The notes: a model not told the origin generated them from the sequence alone. Positions 1-11,490 are shown, counted from the stretch's first letter. The stretch: 64,000 nt of DNA from Ryuthela nishihirai (GCA_038380435.1 JAWZYU010000027.1:927156-991155), one strand, 5' to 3'. A program made the numbers and translations.

Positions 1-495
1 TCAGACGGACAGACAACAAAGCGAAATAATATCTCGTTTTCAAAAAAAAAATGCCCTAAAATTTACTTTTCGTTTTTTAGCCGTTTTTTAAAGTGCTTCC
101 AGTCGTGAGTACTGAAATCTGTATCAAATATTACCCTACCCTTTTCCCGAATCCATTAGTATCCGTGCAATACCATTCAGCTTTGCATGCCAAACAATCC
201 GAGTGACGACGTCTAATTTTGAGATGGCCAACCTCTACCTATATAGGACCTCTTAGAGGCCCTATACGGTAGAGGTTGGCCATCTCAAAATTGGACGTTT
301 TGTCATCGCTCGGATTGATTAGCGTGCATAACTAAATGGTATTGCACGGTACTTATCGATTCTGGAAAAGGGTAGGGTAATATTTGATACAGATTTTAGT
401 GTTCACGACTGGAAGCACTTTAGAAAACGACTAAAAAACGAAAAGTAAATTTTGGCTTTTTAAGATATAATTTCGCTTTGGTGTCTGTCCGACGG
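1..495. repeat. Long palindromic foldback element
   Basis: The two halves are inverted copies of each other. The left end begins cagacggacagaca and the right end closes with tgtctgtccgac. The inner arms tggccaacctctacc (225-239) and ggtagaggttggcca (269-283) match exactly, and the short centre is itself partly self-complementary. Arms are roughly 240 bp with scattered mismatches. No coding frame is present. This looks like a non-autonomous foldback or MITE-like element; the left tip may lie just outside the window, so target duplications cannot be judged. Confidence 0.8.
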
Positions 496-539
496 GAGAC
501 AACGAACTTTTTTGTTTATACAGATAAATAATTATTTTT

Positions 540-1345
540 GTGTTTCATAGGAATTAATGATATATTACGATCTGCATTTTTCGACTACACCAAAAGTTAT
601 ATCTGCGCCCTCTAACGGTGGAAAAAGTTGAAAATTCCAAAATACCAAACGAGTTATGTTAGAAGTTTTAAATTTTGATGTTGAAATGTGAAGGTTGCGA
701 AGTTGTCATTGGCAACAATCACTTGACCCTTTAGACCAAGGGGAGTGAAAGAAACTTTTTTTTGTTTTGTGCAGAAAAATGTATGTTTTTAGAGATAAAT
801 GTACAATTCTTTTTGGGTTGGACAGGTATTGATGAAATATTACTATTTGCATTTTGTGAATTTCCCAAAAGCTATAATTGTGCCTTCTAACGGTGGAAAA
901 AATCGAAAAATCACAAAAATATAAAACGAATATTGCAAAAGATGTAATTATGCAAAATTTTAAATTAGGTCGTGGAATGTGACCGTCTTGAAAATTCCAT
1001 TGACAACAATCAGTTGATCCTAAGCCCAAGGTAAGTAAGGAACGATTTCATTTTAAGAGATAATTGGAAATTTCTTTTTTCAGTTGGTTACTAATGAAAT
1101 GTAATTCGCATTTTCAAAGGTAGTTTTAATTTATATCATTAGAGATGACTAAATATCGAAACTGCAAAACTTTTAACGAATGTTTCAAGTGATCTGTTTA
1201 TGGTAGAAGTTTCACTGACAGCAATGATCTGCCCACTCTTTTCAGAGGAGCGAGAGAAAAGCAATTTTTTTAAATTGAAGAACTAAAAGACAAATACTTT
1301 TAGTTTTATAATTACTAATCAAATACTACTCTGTGCGTTTTCCCC
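540..1345. repeat. Degenerate tandem repeat, units about 220-280 bp
   Basis: Three to four diverged copies follow one another, starting near 551, 828, 1089 and 1315. Each opens with an aTgAaATatTAC-like string, followed by a tctaacggtggaaaaa motif in the first two copies, and a caacaatcaSttgaYcc segment near the end. Short open frames here are not conserved between units, so I call no gene. Related sequence in reverse orientation appears near 54.1-54.57 kb. Confidence 0.55.
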
Positions 1346-1368
1346 ATCTACGTTAAAAAATACATAAT

Positions 1369-1500
1369 TCCTGAAGCAGCTGCTTGTACAGAGAGGTCTG
1401 ACAGGAGCCTGTCAATTTATATGCCATAGTAGAAGGTCCGTGAGGATGGCGGGACCTCAGCAGAAAAGCAAGACTAACATCCATAATTAAAACTTTTAAG
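1369..1500 (-). repeat. S2 SINE fragment (tail half)
   Basis: Matches the tail and body of the S2 family: cagctgcttg, cagaggtctgacaggagcctg, then gaccTcagcagaaaa. The tRNA-like head is missing. It interrupts the degenerate tandem repeat. The S2 body contains the perfect 8-bp hairpin ctgacagg-ag-cctgtcag, which this copy keeps in part. Confidence 0.65.
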
Positions 1501-1944
1501 GAGTGAAAAAGTAGGCAAAGAAAGAACTTCATTCTCTTCGAAAACGAGATACCCATATGCGCCAGAGGCGACATGCGTTCTTCGTTATTTTACACTTTCA
1601 GTACCCTATGACAGTGAAAATTCGAACTACCGTATAATTGAGAAAATAAACTATTAATATTTTATTAAGTACCTGTAACGTGCAAACAAAGTTTTTCATT
1701 TATCTCTTAAAGCAAAAAAGTTGCATTTTACCAAAGGGATAAATCATTACTATTAGGGTAAACCACTTGACCAAAAATCTAAGTTTTTAGCAAGAATAGA
1801 TCGTTTGCATTATTTATTTAAAGATTTGGTATTTTCCAGCTTTTTTACGCCGCTAGAGGTCGCCTTTAGGGTTTTTATTTACCGCCTTTAGCACTCTCTA
1901 ACACTGGAAATTTCAACTCATGGGCATTCGAAAAATGTAAATAT
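1500..1944. repeat. Degenerate repeat continuation, no gene
   Basis: AT-rich sequence with recurring short motifs related to the tandem repeat to the left: a catttatctcttaaagc string near 1698, and a ccgctagaggtcgcc string near 1852 that recurs as ccgctagagggcgc near 2605. No convincing coding frame or RNA gene. Confidence 0.4.
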
Positions 1945-2375
1945 TATTTTTGTGGAAAAAAATTTCGCCGACATACGGAATTCGAACCCTCAGCTCCCCC
2001 AGACCATTCTAATCTATTGAATTAAAGCCAGCTTTTTTCACAAAAAAAATTTATTAATTTATATACGTTTAAATGTATACAGGTAACGCTGAGATTATCA
2101 AATATTGTTTAAATCATTAATAGCACTAAATTGCGTGATGTGACTTCATTATTTATTTCTACCTTACTCAGAGCACTTGAAAAGAAATAGTTTCCACCAG
2201 AGATCATAGATGGCGCCCAAAATTCACGGGAAGAGTGATAGTTATTATTAATGGAAAAAAGACAGACAGCATTAGTTCAACAGGTTAGAATATTCTGGCA
2301 TGTTTCTGGTGAGATGCAGGTTCGAATCCCGTATATTAGCGAAATTTTTTCCACAAAAACATTTGATTTATAGGC
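1945..2375. repeat. Foldback element with tRNA-like arms (FB-F)
   Basis: The left arm (about 1948-2020) contains ttttgtggaaaaaaatttcg followed by ggaattcgaaccct. The right arm (about 2290-2365) carries the inverted counterpart, caggttcgaatcccgta then gaaattttttccacaaaa. The gttcgaaYcc core is a Pol III B-box, as in a tRNA T-arm. The sequence after both arms is repeated directly (cctgagattatcaaatattg near 2395; one-base variant near 2090), so the insertion lies in older repeat DNA. Confidence 0.5.
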
Positions 2376-3257
2376 GTTTAAACGTTTACAGGTAACCCTG
2401 AGATTATCAAATATTGTTTAAATCCTAATATTTTGTTAGTGCCTGTAAAGCAAAAAAAAAATTTTATTTTCCCACTCTTCTTTTGTCCAAGAGGGCAGTC
2501 TTGTTGCTATTGTAAACCTTCTGACCATAACACTCTACTACCAAAATTTCATATTTCCAGTGTAAATAGTTCATTTGAAATTTTAGCATTTTCCATCTTT
2601 CCCACCGCTAGAGGGCGCTATTAAAGCTATTGAAAATTTTCAAAATTGCAAATCGCAGTATTTGTTTGACATCTATCCATCCCAAAAAGAATTTTTCATT
2701 TAGCTATAAAAGTAAAAAAAAAAATGATTGTCAATAGACGAACAGAAAGACAGATGGACGGACAACAGAGAGACGGACAGACAGACGAACAAGTATTGGC
2801 ATAGGCAGACGACAAAGTGAAAACATTAGATCGTTTTTCAAACGAACCTTAAAAGAAATTATTTGTTGGTTTTCAGTTAGCTCGTTTCACTTTTGCAGCC
2901 AATTGCCGTCTTCTGACGGAATTTCTCGGAAAAAAAAAATATTCATAATTTCTTTGAGTGAAATTTTTACACCCAAATGCAGCGCAGTGAGGCATTCATA
3001 AAATATGACAGCTTTTATAGACAAAAAAAAGTGGTATAAATGTATATAACTATAACAACTGAGAAGTTTTAACTTGGTACATACACTAAACTCATAGGCT
3101 CTCGACTCACGGTACGACAAAACATGGCGTTCATAAACCACGTGACTCAATCAACCAATGGCAGTGAATCAATCAACTAATGGCAGTGAATCACCGAGAT
3201 GGCCAGTCCAGTTTTTAAAGAAGGATGTTAGACTAACTATACAGGACCTCTTGCCCA
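2376..3257. other. Repeat-derived DNA, no gene seen
   Basis: Contains a run of gacagacagacgg-type simple sequence near 2745-2800, similar to the ends of the palindrome at the window start, plus poly-A stretches. Small open frames on both strands show no recognisable domain. A 16-bp CTCF-like string is treated under findings. Confidence 0.4.
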
Positions 3258-3405
3258 GTGGTGTCCCCTACTGTTGTAGGGCAGGGTGAGTTTTGTGGAG
3301 ATAAATCTGGACTCTGGCGAAGCTGGAGACTCAATACCAGATAACTCTGCTCATCGAACCTGGGAACTACAGATTAAGACCTTGTCACATTACCGACCTA
3401 GGAAC
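3258..3405 (-). repeat. S1 SINE fragment (tRNA-Met-like head side)
   Basis: Shares ggtgtcccctactg, tttgtggagataaatc and aacctgggaactacagatta with the full S1 copy at 23266-23655. Only the head-proximal part remains and it is diverged. Confidence 0.6.
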
Positions 3406-3834
3406 TTGATTATGGGTCTGGTGAGCTACTGACCCCTGTCCCTTCGATTACCTAATACGCTAATTAAAATAAAGAACCTTACGATCCCCCCCACCCTAAA
3501 TGTCCCAAATATTTGGAGATAATTCGATGCTTTAGAAATTTTTGTCATCCTTAGCAGAAAATTACATTTCGTGATCAGCCCGCCAGTGTTGTACTGAACT
3601 GACATAATTCCAGCGAACAGCAATGAAATTCAATGGTTAGGTAATGGCGGAAAAATGGAATTAGAGCCCCATCTCGCTTAAAAAATTTCTTTCCTATTTC
3701 AGCATATTTTCATTTGAAATCGTACTACAATAATTGAATGACATTTTGAGAATTCAATGGAAAATCTTATTTAAAATATTAAATTTAAATAAACGTTTCC
3801 AAAACATGGCAGATTTTTAAAAATAACAAATAAA
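3406..3834. other. AT-rich DNA, nothing recognised
   Basis: No coding frame with domain content, no clear inverted repeat and no tRNA-like sequence found. Confidence 0.3.
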
Positions 3835-4022
3835 TATTCCCTGAAGTAGCTGCTTGCCACAGAGGTCTGACAGGAGCCTATCAGTTTAATACGCCATAGT
3901 AGGTCTATAAGGATGGAGAGACAGCAGAAAACACAACGCAAACATTCATGCCTTACCCAGGGCTCAAAACCAGGTTCCTTCGATTAACAGCCAAGCGTGC
4001 TAACGACTCGACCACTGCACGG
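3835..4022 (-). repeat. S2 SINE, near full length
   Basis: Reads from the tail (ccctgaagtagctgcttgcc) through the cagaggtctgacaggagcct body to a tRNA-like head whose reverse complement contains gccgtgcagtggtcgagtcg (A-box side). The element is therefore in minus-strand sense. The T-arm region is diverged. Confidence 0.65.
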
Positions 4023-4106
4023 CTGAATTTTTTTTTTACAAATACCGATTTATAACTTCTTGCTCCAACCGTTCCTGCCAGTTCTACCTTTAGTCCTCGA
4101 TTTGAA

Positions 4107-4311
4107 TTTAGAGTTGGGTTGTTTTACCTCTGAGCGGCACTTTTTTGCACACCATGGGCTAAATGACTAGGTCACATGGACTCCGAAGGCTCTGAGGGCG
4201 AGGGGACCCACTGGAACAGCTGTTGGGAGACAGATGGTAGCCTCCCGTCAAGGCCATCCAGCGTGTTTTTTAACGTGCACAGGGTATGGCTCTCCCGCAT
4301 ACGGGTTCAGG
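4107..4311 (-). repeat. S1 SINE fragment (tail half)
   Basis: Starts gttgggttgttttacctctg and continues through the cacatggactccgaaggctc and gccatccagcgtgttttt blocks shared with other S1 copies. It stops at 4311, where Tc1-like transposase sequence begins directly, so the SINE abuts or truncated that element. Confidence 0.7.
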
Positions 4312-5040
4312 CAGTCAAATTAACAGCAGTGTACAACAGTGATACAGAAGAAACATATCAGATCGCGCAATTTGTATCTTGTCACGGTTGGAGTAGTGGT
4401 TTTAAAACCCAACCGGATTCCACTCCTATCAGTGAAAAGCAAGTGACTGCAGAGCTAACGAACAAACTTTGTGGATGCAAAAATGTTGCCTGGTCCCATG
4501 AATCTCGATTCCTACTGTTTCACGCTAATGGGAAGACAAGGATATGGCGAAAACTGCAGGAGTCCATCCTACAAGGAATCAACATTGCAGGCTGGTAGTG
4601 GAAGTAAAAATGGTGTGGATGGTGTTTTCGTGATACCAATGCCCCAGGATTTTGATCATTGCCGATCATATTTCATGGAAGTATGATCGGCAATGATCTT
4701 CCAATGATCCATCTGTGAATGGGTTCTTTTAGCAGAATATTGCTCCATGTCACAAAGCTATAATTGTTTAGGAACATGACTATGATTCAGCTTACTGCAG
4801 TTGCCTTCCCAGTCACTAGATCACAATGGAATACCCGTTGAATATCGAATGAGCTATTATGATTAGAGACCCACCACCAGTCAATTTTTGACACCCAAGG
4901 GAAGCAGTAGCGTCAATATGGACCAGCATTCCTACGGCATGCTTTCAACACCTCCTTCGAACCATGCTCTGAGGGCAAAATGTAGAGCTACTCCCTCTTA
5001 GGTTGGTGGACCTAATAAAATGACTACTCAGTGTATGATT
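4312..5040 (+). pseudogene. Tc1-like transposase pseudogene
   Basis: Conceptual translation of the plus strand gives collinear Tc1 transposase matches with frame changes: a KLTAVYNSDTEETYQIAQF-type N-terminal linker, then KNVAWSHESRFLLFHANGKT and RIWRK around the first catalytic region (the family usually has WSDESRF; here D is H), and further on APCHKA- and DPPP-like remnants and an SIWTSIP..CFQHLL C-terminal segment near 4920-4960. Several stops and frameshifts plus the D-to-H change make it non-functional. A perfect 17-bp hairpin sits where the middle of the DDE domain should be. The family is my recognition of the DD34E pattern, without a search. Confidence 0.65.
4654..4698. repeat. Perfect 17-bp inverted repeat
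   Basis: gatcattgccgatcata (4654-4670) and tatgatcggcaatgatc (4682-4698) are exact reverse complements around an 11-base loop. It lies inside the Tc1-like pseudogene. Confidence 0.85.
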
Positions 5041-5434
5041 AATGGCTCTCACTGCATACCGGAACCGATTAATTTCATAATTCAACCTTCAAAATTTTTT
5101 CGAATATCAAATGAATATCGTCGAAAATCGAGTTTTAGAGATATTTGAGTGAGATCTCCAATTTGTCTCCATTGTCATTTTTTTGCAAAAAGCAAAAGTT
5201 ACAGAACTTTGAATGTGGTTTTCCATTCAAATAACATGGAAGTGCCGTAACACTTTTGGTAATCCTATAGTGTACAGGAATGCCAGTTATGAAACAACGG
5301 ATGCTAGATATCGATGTTCTGGTGTGAAAGCAGTTATTGACAGACTTCCAAATGCTGCTGTCTGCAAGGATGACATGCTCTGAGCACATTCAACACAGAG
5401 GTGCTCTTGATAGAACCTTTACATAACCTTAAAG

Positions 5435-5605
5435 GTCCAGTCAGTCGAATAACAGCAGTGTACTACAATGGTGTGGAAGAGAGATATCTGACCACACACT
5501 TTATATCTTGCCACAGATGGAGTATGGTGGTTTATGACCCAACCGGATTCCACTTCTATCAGTGAAAAGCAAGTAACTGCTGGGCAAGAGAACAAACATT
5601 GAGGA
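5435..5605 (+). pseudogene. Second Tc1-like transposase fragment
   Basis: Directly repeats the 5' part of the pseudogene at 4312-4475: shared strings include aacagcagtgta, acccaaccggattccac and tatcagtgaaaagcaagt. It lies about 1.12 kb downstream in the same orientation, truncated and with stops, and holds no catalytic region. It is either a second insertion or a segmental duplication of the first. Confidence 0.6.
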
Positions 5606-6345
5606 ATTTGTGTTATAGCTTTGCAAACTGTGAGGGCCAACCTAAGATTAGAAAACACAACGTACACAAGTTCAGATTCTTATAAATGACAAAGATTTTC
5701 AGTTATAAGGATGTCTCTACAAGTTCTGCACTTATTATGAATTGTATTAAATCTTTGTCCTATAGACAACCATTTGAGTATGATCCTACATCCAAGAAAG
5801 AGTGTTAGTGTGTTTCACCTTTTGTGTGTACTGAAGGCTTAAATCCTAGGGGCTTAATGAATCAAATTCAAAACTAATATGCATTAACAAGCCAGTGGCT
5901 TACCCAAAGGGGGGCCCCCCACCATTTAAGAGCTTCAACAATATATATTTGCTAAAGTCCATGAAAGACAGAGATTAGATCATGTCAAAAACAACCAATT
6001 AAATTCACTTGTGAAAAGCCCACATTGGAAATTTCTGGGTATGCCACTGCATCAAGCCATGAATAGTTCGATTCAACTTTAAATATAATTCTCACCCAAA
6101 TATTTTTTTCTGGGCATGTCATTACTTATTTTAAAAACATGTATTCACATATAAATTTCTATTCAAGTTTTCATATTCGTACTACTAATCTGTGGAAGAT
6201 ACGGATTACAAATTCGATTTTAGATCTTTGATCGAACAAAATTTCTAATTAATTACTACTAACTCTTCATGTCTATTATTTGACACAGAGGCATCAAAAC
6301 AAGAATCTAAACTACTACTGGGGCAGACAGAATGATAACCTTTTT
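5606..6345. other. Intergenic DNA, nothing recognised
   Basis: AT-rich sequence lying beyond (downstream of) the likely 3' end of the kinase gene. No conserved coding frame, inverted repeat or tRNA-like sequence was found. Confidence 0.3.
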
Positions 6346-8848
6346 TTTATTTTCTTCATAAAAAAAAAACAGTTTCTATTGCAAACACTTTCTTTCAGTT
6401 GCAGGATGCATTGCACTACAGAGGAAATATATGGTATCCAAATATAAAAAATTAGTAATAATCGTTTTGTAGGAAGGGCAGCTGAAACCACACATACATG
6501 TTATACATTATATATCCCCTCAAAAATTATTTTTCTTTTTACTAAACATGTGACATTTTAATGCATTAATTTATCAAATCACTTACTACAAAAAGAACAC
6601 AAATTGGCAGCATATGACCTACAACTTTAAATGTAGTCATTATTTCTTTAATGAATAGGCCAGGAGCTGAATCAGAGACTACCTGCTGAGCATAGAAATT
6701 GTTCAAGCCTTCATTCATACTTTCTGCTAAGAAGCAAGAAATAAGAAATTAATTTTCATTCTGTCATTATTGTGCACTTTTTGCAACCATTTCATAACCA
6801 CTTAAAACATTCTTGGTTTTTCCCTCTAGACAAGGTAGGATAACCAGAAATTAAATGCATTTTTTTGGAAATAACATATCATTTAAATTTTTTTTCAAAA
6901 TGCAGAAACATCAGTACGAACTGTTAACAAACCATTGTGCACAGCACACTGCAAATTGCTACCTTCGGTTTTAATAACTTTGATGGGGTTGAAAAGTCTT
7001 CTGCAAGAAATCAGTTATCAAATACAGCAACTGAAACATTATTCACTGCCAGAGACATAGCAACATTATAGTCAATATAATCCCTACTATATAGGCACCA
7101 AAAATATTATGGTGCTTTAAATATATACATATTGATTTTTAAATAAATATTTAGGTATACTAAAATCTCAGTTACTTTAGGTGCCTATTACTTTGCTACA
7201 TCACTGCTCATTGCTTCTGCAAGATGAAAATTTGGATGAAGGACATTAATAATATGAATATTTCAAAAAATGAGATGTCATTTTTACTGATATCTGGCAC
7301 AAGTATGGTTGGACATTAATGTTGTTAAACACTAAAGTAGTTGCATCACAGCATTTTCTTCTTAGGATGTAACTTTAAACATGCAATATACTTCAGAAAT
7401 TAAGAATAAGGATATTAAACTATTTTAGAAATCTTGCCTTAATACTTGTACAAGCACATTTCATCATTAAAATAAGCATGTTCTGTGAACTACTAATTTT
7501 GGCACTAACCTCTTTCATTGCATTTTAGAAACAAGTGTTATCTGACAGAACAAAGCAAAGCACATTACATAAAATAGGAGTTATTTTTTTTACAGATACA
7601 TACATGAAGCAAATGTGAAGCTTATAACAGCAGAAATAGCTTATATATTAAATTACTCTGAGCTTTGCACCTGATAACGTATGAATTATGTATATATATA
7701 TTGTGTACAATTTAATTTACACATCTGGTTTGTCTAGCACATCAACTGGTTTGCCTGTACAGATGGCAACTTCGTATTCTATACGCATATCAAATGTTTG
7801 ATTATAAATAATAAATACAGATCAATATGTTAACAAGAGTGAATGCTTGTACCAGCATTAATGCACTGACTATGCTAGTCACACATTTTGACGTTATAAA
7901 AACATCCAAGAATTAAAAGATTGCAACCTTAGATTTGAAGCAAAGTATTACTAGATTCCATTAGCCACAACTCTTGCTTATTAAAACATTCAACTATAAC
8001 ACACACAAGAGAATTACGAGCTATTTGGTAACAATCATACTTTGCAAACTTTGTCAATTACCAAATTTCAATAATTGTCATGCTACGCAAGGTCAGAAAT
8101 GAGGTTAGACATTGCTTTTATCAGTTGATTAAAATAATAATAAATATGTTGCAATGTTCATCTACACATCTTGTCCTTTACATATACTTCTTGAAGTATA
8201 CCATTATTTACATTAAGTTCTCTCTTACCCAAATATATCGAACAATAAATAAAACATAAATACTTGCACAGTAATGTACATTTTTAAGATCATATTTACA
8301 TTTCACACATACACATGCACAGTGACAGAGACCATCTCTGTTAATATACAAGTATATTTCATCATGATTATGTTGTGAGGTAACATTTCAGTTGTTTATT
8401 ATGTATAAGCTAATGACTCAACACTCAATGAAAGATGTTAAATATTTTGAAATTCAAACCCATGTTTAATGATGCTTAAATTAATGTAAAACTGAATGAT
8501 TCTACATACATAATGCTTCAAATACCATCTTCCAATGCATAAACAAGGTGTAACTTCATGTAAAATGAACGAAGAAAAAACTTGCTAAAACACAACCTTA
8601 TTAATAAATAATGTTCATTTTTAAGTAAACAGCCTGTTATTGAAATGAATTGTGATGAAACACTGGTTACAACATGAAGGACACGCCCTATTCCAACATG
8701 TCTATAGCGGAATAAAAGGAGACATCTGTGCACAGGCCAACCTGAACTGTACATGAAAGGTGGATTTCAGTGAATGTAAAGCTAATGACTAGACATCTTA
8801 CATTACAACAAAGGATCAGGTCTGCACTATGCACAGCTGCTATGAAAA
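6346..8848 (-). other. Probable 3'UTR of the PKC gene
   Basis: Follows the kinase stop codon on the minus strand. This 2.5-kb stretch is free of the SINE, LINE and R1 repeats that fill the neighbouring DNA, as expected for transcribed UTR. Sense-strand AATAAA signals occur at 8395-8400, about 450 nt after the stop, and at 6346-6351. Which is used, and the true 3' end, cannot be told from sequence alone. Confidence 0.4.
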
Positions 8849-9025
8849 CTATGTAGCAGGACCATCACAAACAAATTTGGCAGGATTGTAGTCTTCATTT
8901 ACAAACGAGAAGCCTCGAAATTCTTCTTGATTGATATTTTTTAATACTTCCGAATTCACTGGTGTTAAAACCGGCTCTTCCTTAGTGAAGTCTTGATCAA
9001 AATTGTTCACATCCCGTTTCGTTTT
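8849..9025 (-). CDS. Novel protein kinase C, last coding exon (AGC tail)
   Basis: A 177-bp exon encoding 58 residues and a TAG stop, entered in phase 0 after a ttctttcag acceptor. The product begins [18 protein letters not shown], which is diagnostic of the PKC-epsilon C-terminal tail. The turn-motif threonine lies in VLTPV (residue 21 of the exon) and the hydrophobic motif is FRGFSFV (residues 36-42), the sites phosphorylated in PKCs to stabilise the active kinase. After the hydrophobic motif the protein runs about 16 residues further ([16 protein letters not shown]); mammalian PKC-epsilon ends within about eight residues of the serine, so the tail is longer than usual. It continues from the exon at 26737-26883. 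Sense is certain; isoform class is confident from the tail motif. Confidence 0.95.
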   Translation of the reverse strand, partial: KTKRDVNNFDQDFTKEEPVLTPVNSEVLKNINQEEFRGFSFVNEDYNPAKFVCDGPAT

Positions 9026-9548
9026 CTGAAAGAAAAAAATGTTTTATTAAAAGTTTCTCCAATTTTAATTACAGTGTGTTCATAAAATACTTATGAAGAG
9101 CATCAACAAATCCTTGAGCAGTCAACATTTCCGTGCTCAATGCACAAATGTCAGAATGATACTACTTTCAAAAATTAGACATATATATAAAATCTGATAG
9201 ATTAGCAGTGGAAAGTAACTTTTTCTAAACTAATAATAACTTTTTTGTCCTCAGCTATTATATTTATTTTAATCTTAATTTGGAATACAATTATCAAACT
9301 GAGAGGACTTGAATTTTGTAATGAGTAAACCAGTTTTTTTTTAAAGTTAACAAACACATATGTCCTAATTTCTTGCACATACAGGTTTATCAATATAATG
9401 GAAACACCGACAGAAAGTTGGGGTACACGCAATGCGCTATCTGCATATCACAGGGATGAATTCACCCAAGATGTGAGATATATAAAGAGGAGAAGTACAA
9501 TGTCAGCTATCACACAGCGGTGCTAGAGGCACAGCTGTTTTGGTGTAA

Positions 9549-11336
9549 TTGTCGACAATGTCAGATCTCAGTGACCTCCAAAAAGGCATGATCATTGGTG
9601 TACATTTTGCAGGAGGTTCAGTAATCAGAACGGCAGAAATAGTAGGTGTAACACGAGGAACTGTATCGAAGATTATGACTACCTATCAAAAAGGTCAGGG
9701 CATTGCCTCCAAATGTGCAAATTGTGGATGCCATAAGAAGTTGTCAGATAGGGATTGGCGAACATTGGCACGGATTGTACAATGGAAGCGTAAGACCATG
9801 GCACCACAAATAGCAGCAGAGTTGAACACCAGTTGGAATAATCCTGTTTCCGTCATAACTGTTCATCAGGAACTTTATCATGCCAGTATTTATGATCTTG
9901 CTGCAATCCTCAAACCTCTGATTACCAACATCAATGCAACAAAACATGTAAGATGGCGCAAAGCACCTAAAAACTGGGATGCTAAAGACTGGCAATGTGT
10001 CATCTGGTCTGATGTGTACTTAATCATGCTACACATTGTTTCCCACCACTGGTAGAGTGTACATCTGGTGAAAACCTCCAGAAGCGTACCACCCCGAATG
10101 TTTGGTTCTGACTGTGAAGCATGGAGATGGATCCCTGATGTTGTGGGGTGCCATATCATGGCATTCCTTAGGGCCATTAGTTATTCTGCAGGGTCGTTAC
10201 ATCTGCAACATATGAATCCATCCTCATGGACCACCTGCAACCAATGTTGCGAGCATTGTTCCCTAATGACAGTGGTGTCACCCAAATTTATTAACAACCA
10301 GTTTCCATACTGAGGTGAGGGGGGGGGGGGAATATGTGGACGAATTGGCAATTTAGTCTGTTAGACACTGGTACCACATTCTGGGGGGTGAGGTGAATCC
10401 TTCCCTTGGAAAAACGTTTGTAAATATTACATTTGAGATTGCATGATAAGTAAGTATCAATATATTGTAATTAACTTCAACTACAAAAGATGCATCTCAA
10501 TTAAAGCATCACACATAATGCAAAATCTAAAAATATTTAAAACCCCTACCAGGGTAAACCTGCAATTAGTGCAGTGATTCTGTAAATAAATAAATATAAC
10601 TATAGATAAGAGCAATATATTTTATTTTTCATGCAACTGTAGGATACATATGAAAAACGTAACATACATAAGTGATTAAAGCAAACTCCAAATTTTAATA
10701 AAATAAATGTAAAATAAAATCATCACACCATATACATTTTTGACAAGACACTAAACTTTCATCTATGGTGTATCACTCCTCCTAGTATATAATCTATGGC
10801 ACAACTTTTCTTCTTTTTAAAACACAGATGCCACATGATGATGTAAGTACCAATTATTATGGTCCAGGTCAAGACACTTGTACTTAAAATTCTTGGAAAC
10901 AATTCGTTTATTTTTTGTGAATTGTCATAAATCTTTCTGAGAAATTTGGGAAGATATTTTAACGTTTATTTTGTCAGAATGATGCGCGGAGAATTCTGTG
11001 TAGTACATGGCAACATTTCACGAGTAGCACAGCTTCCAGTTTCTGGAAACTGGCGTAAATTTTAACAACCAGTTTCTGGAAATCGGCTGGGTGACACCAC
11101 TGCCTAATGACCGTCCCTGGTTTCAAACAGATAATGCACCCGTGCATTGTGCGAAACATGCCATGTTGTGGTTTGCAGAGCATGAGGATGAGGTACAGCA
11201 GCTACCCTGGCCACTTCAATCTCCAGACCACAATATTATTGAACATTTGTGGGAATATCTGGAGCACAAAGTCAGATCCCACTTTCTACCTCCAGCATCA
11301 CTGGCACAGTTGGGCCATATTTTGCAGGAAGAATAG
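9549..11336 (+). pseudogene. Tc1-like transposase, split by a MITE
   Basis: The plus strand encodes an N-terminal HTH region (MSDLSDLQKGMIIG, then VTRGTVSKIM), a middle containing VIWSDVYL (first catalytic D), and after an 833-bp insertion a C-terminal part with FQTDNAPVHCAKH (second D) and PDHNIIEHLWEYLEHKVR (E). Removing the insertion rejoins the coding sequence cleanly at FPNDRPWFQTDNAP. Several frame changes remain between 10060 and 10270, so the gene is dead. It differs from the Tc1 relics at 4-5.6 kb. Intact Tc1 transposases are about 340 residues, and the joined pieces cover most of that. Outer terminal repeats were not pinned down; a tggtggtcaaaattaaagc string at 11520 may be the right end. 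Confidence 0.8.
10270..11102. mobile_element. hAT-like MITE inserted in the Tc1 gene
   Basis: Begins cagtggtgtcaccca (10270-10284) and ends tgggtgacaccactg (11088-11102), a perfect 15-bp terminal inverted repeat. It is flanked by the exact 8-bp direct repeat cctaatga at 10262-10269 and 11103-11110. An 8-bp target duplication with a CAGTG-type end fits the hAT superfamily. No transposase frame is inside, so it is non-autonomous. It contains a 12-G run at 10319-10330. Confidence 0.85.
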
Positions 11337-11436
11337 TCCCACATGACTTGTATGTCTGTTCTGAATGTCTAAGGTAGGCCTACAGTTTATTAATTAAATG
11401 TTCTCTACAAACAGTATGTGTTTGACACATACATTA

Positions 11437-11490
11437 TGAGTCACAAGATGTACAGAGATTTTAATAAACCTCTGCACATCTTGTGACTCA
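11437..11490. repeat. Near-perfect 21-bp hairpin
   Basis: tgagtcacaagatgtacagag (11437-11457) pairs with ctctgcacatcttgtgactca (11470-11490) with one mismatch, around a 12-base AT-rich loop. It lies just downstream of the Tc1-like element. It could be a terminal structure of a small foldback; function unknown. Confidence 0.8.
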
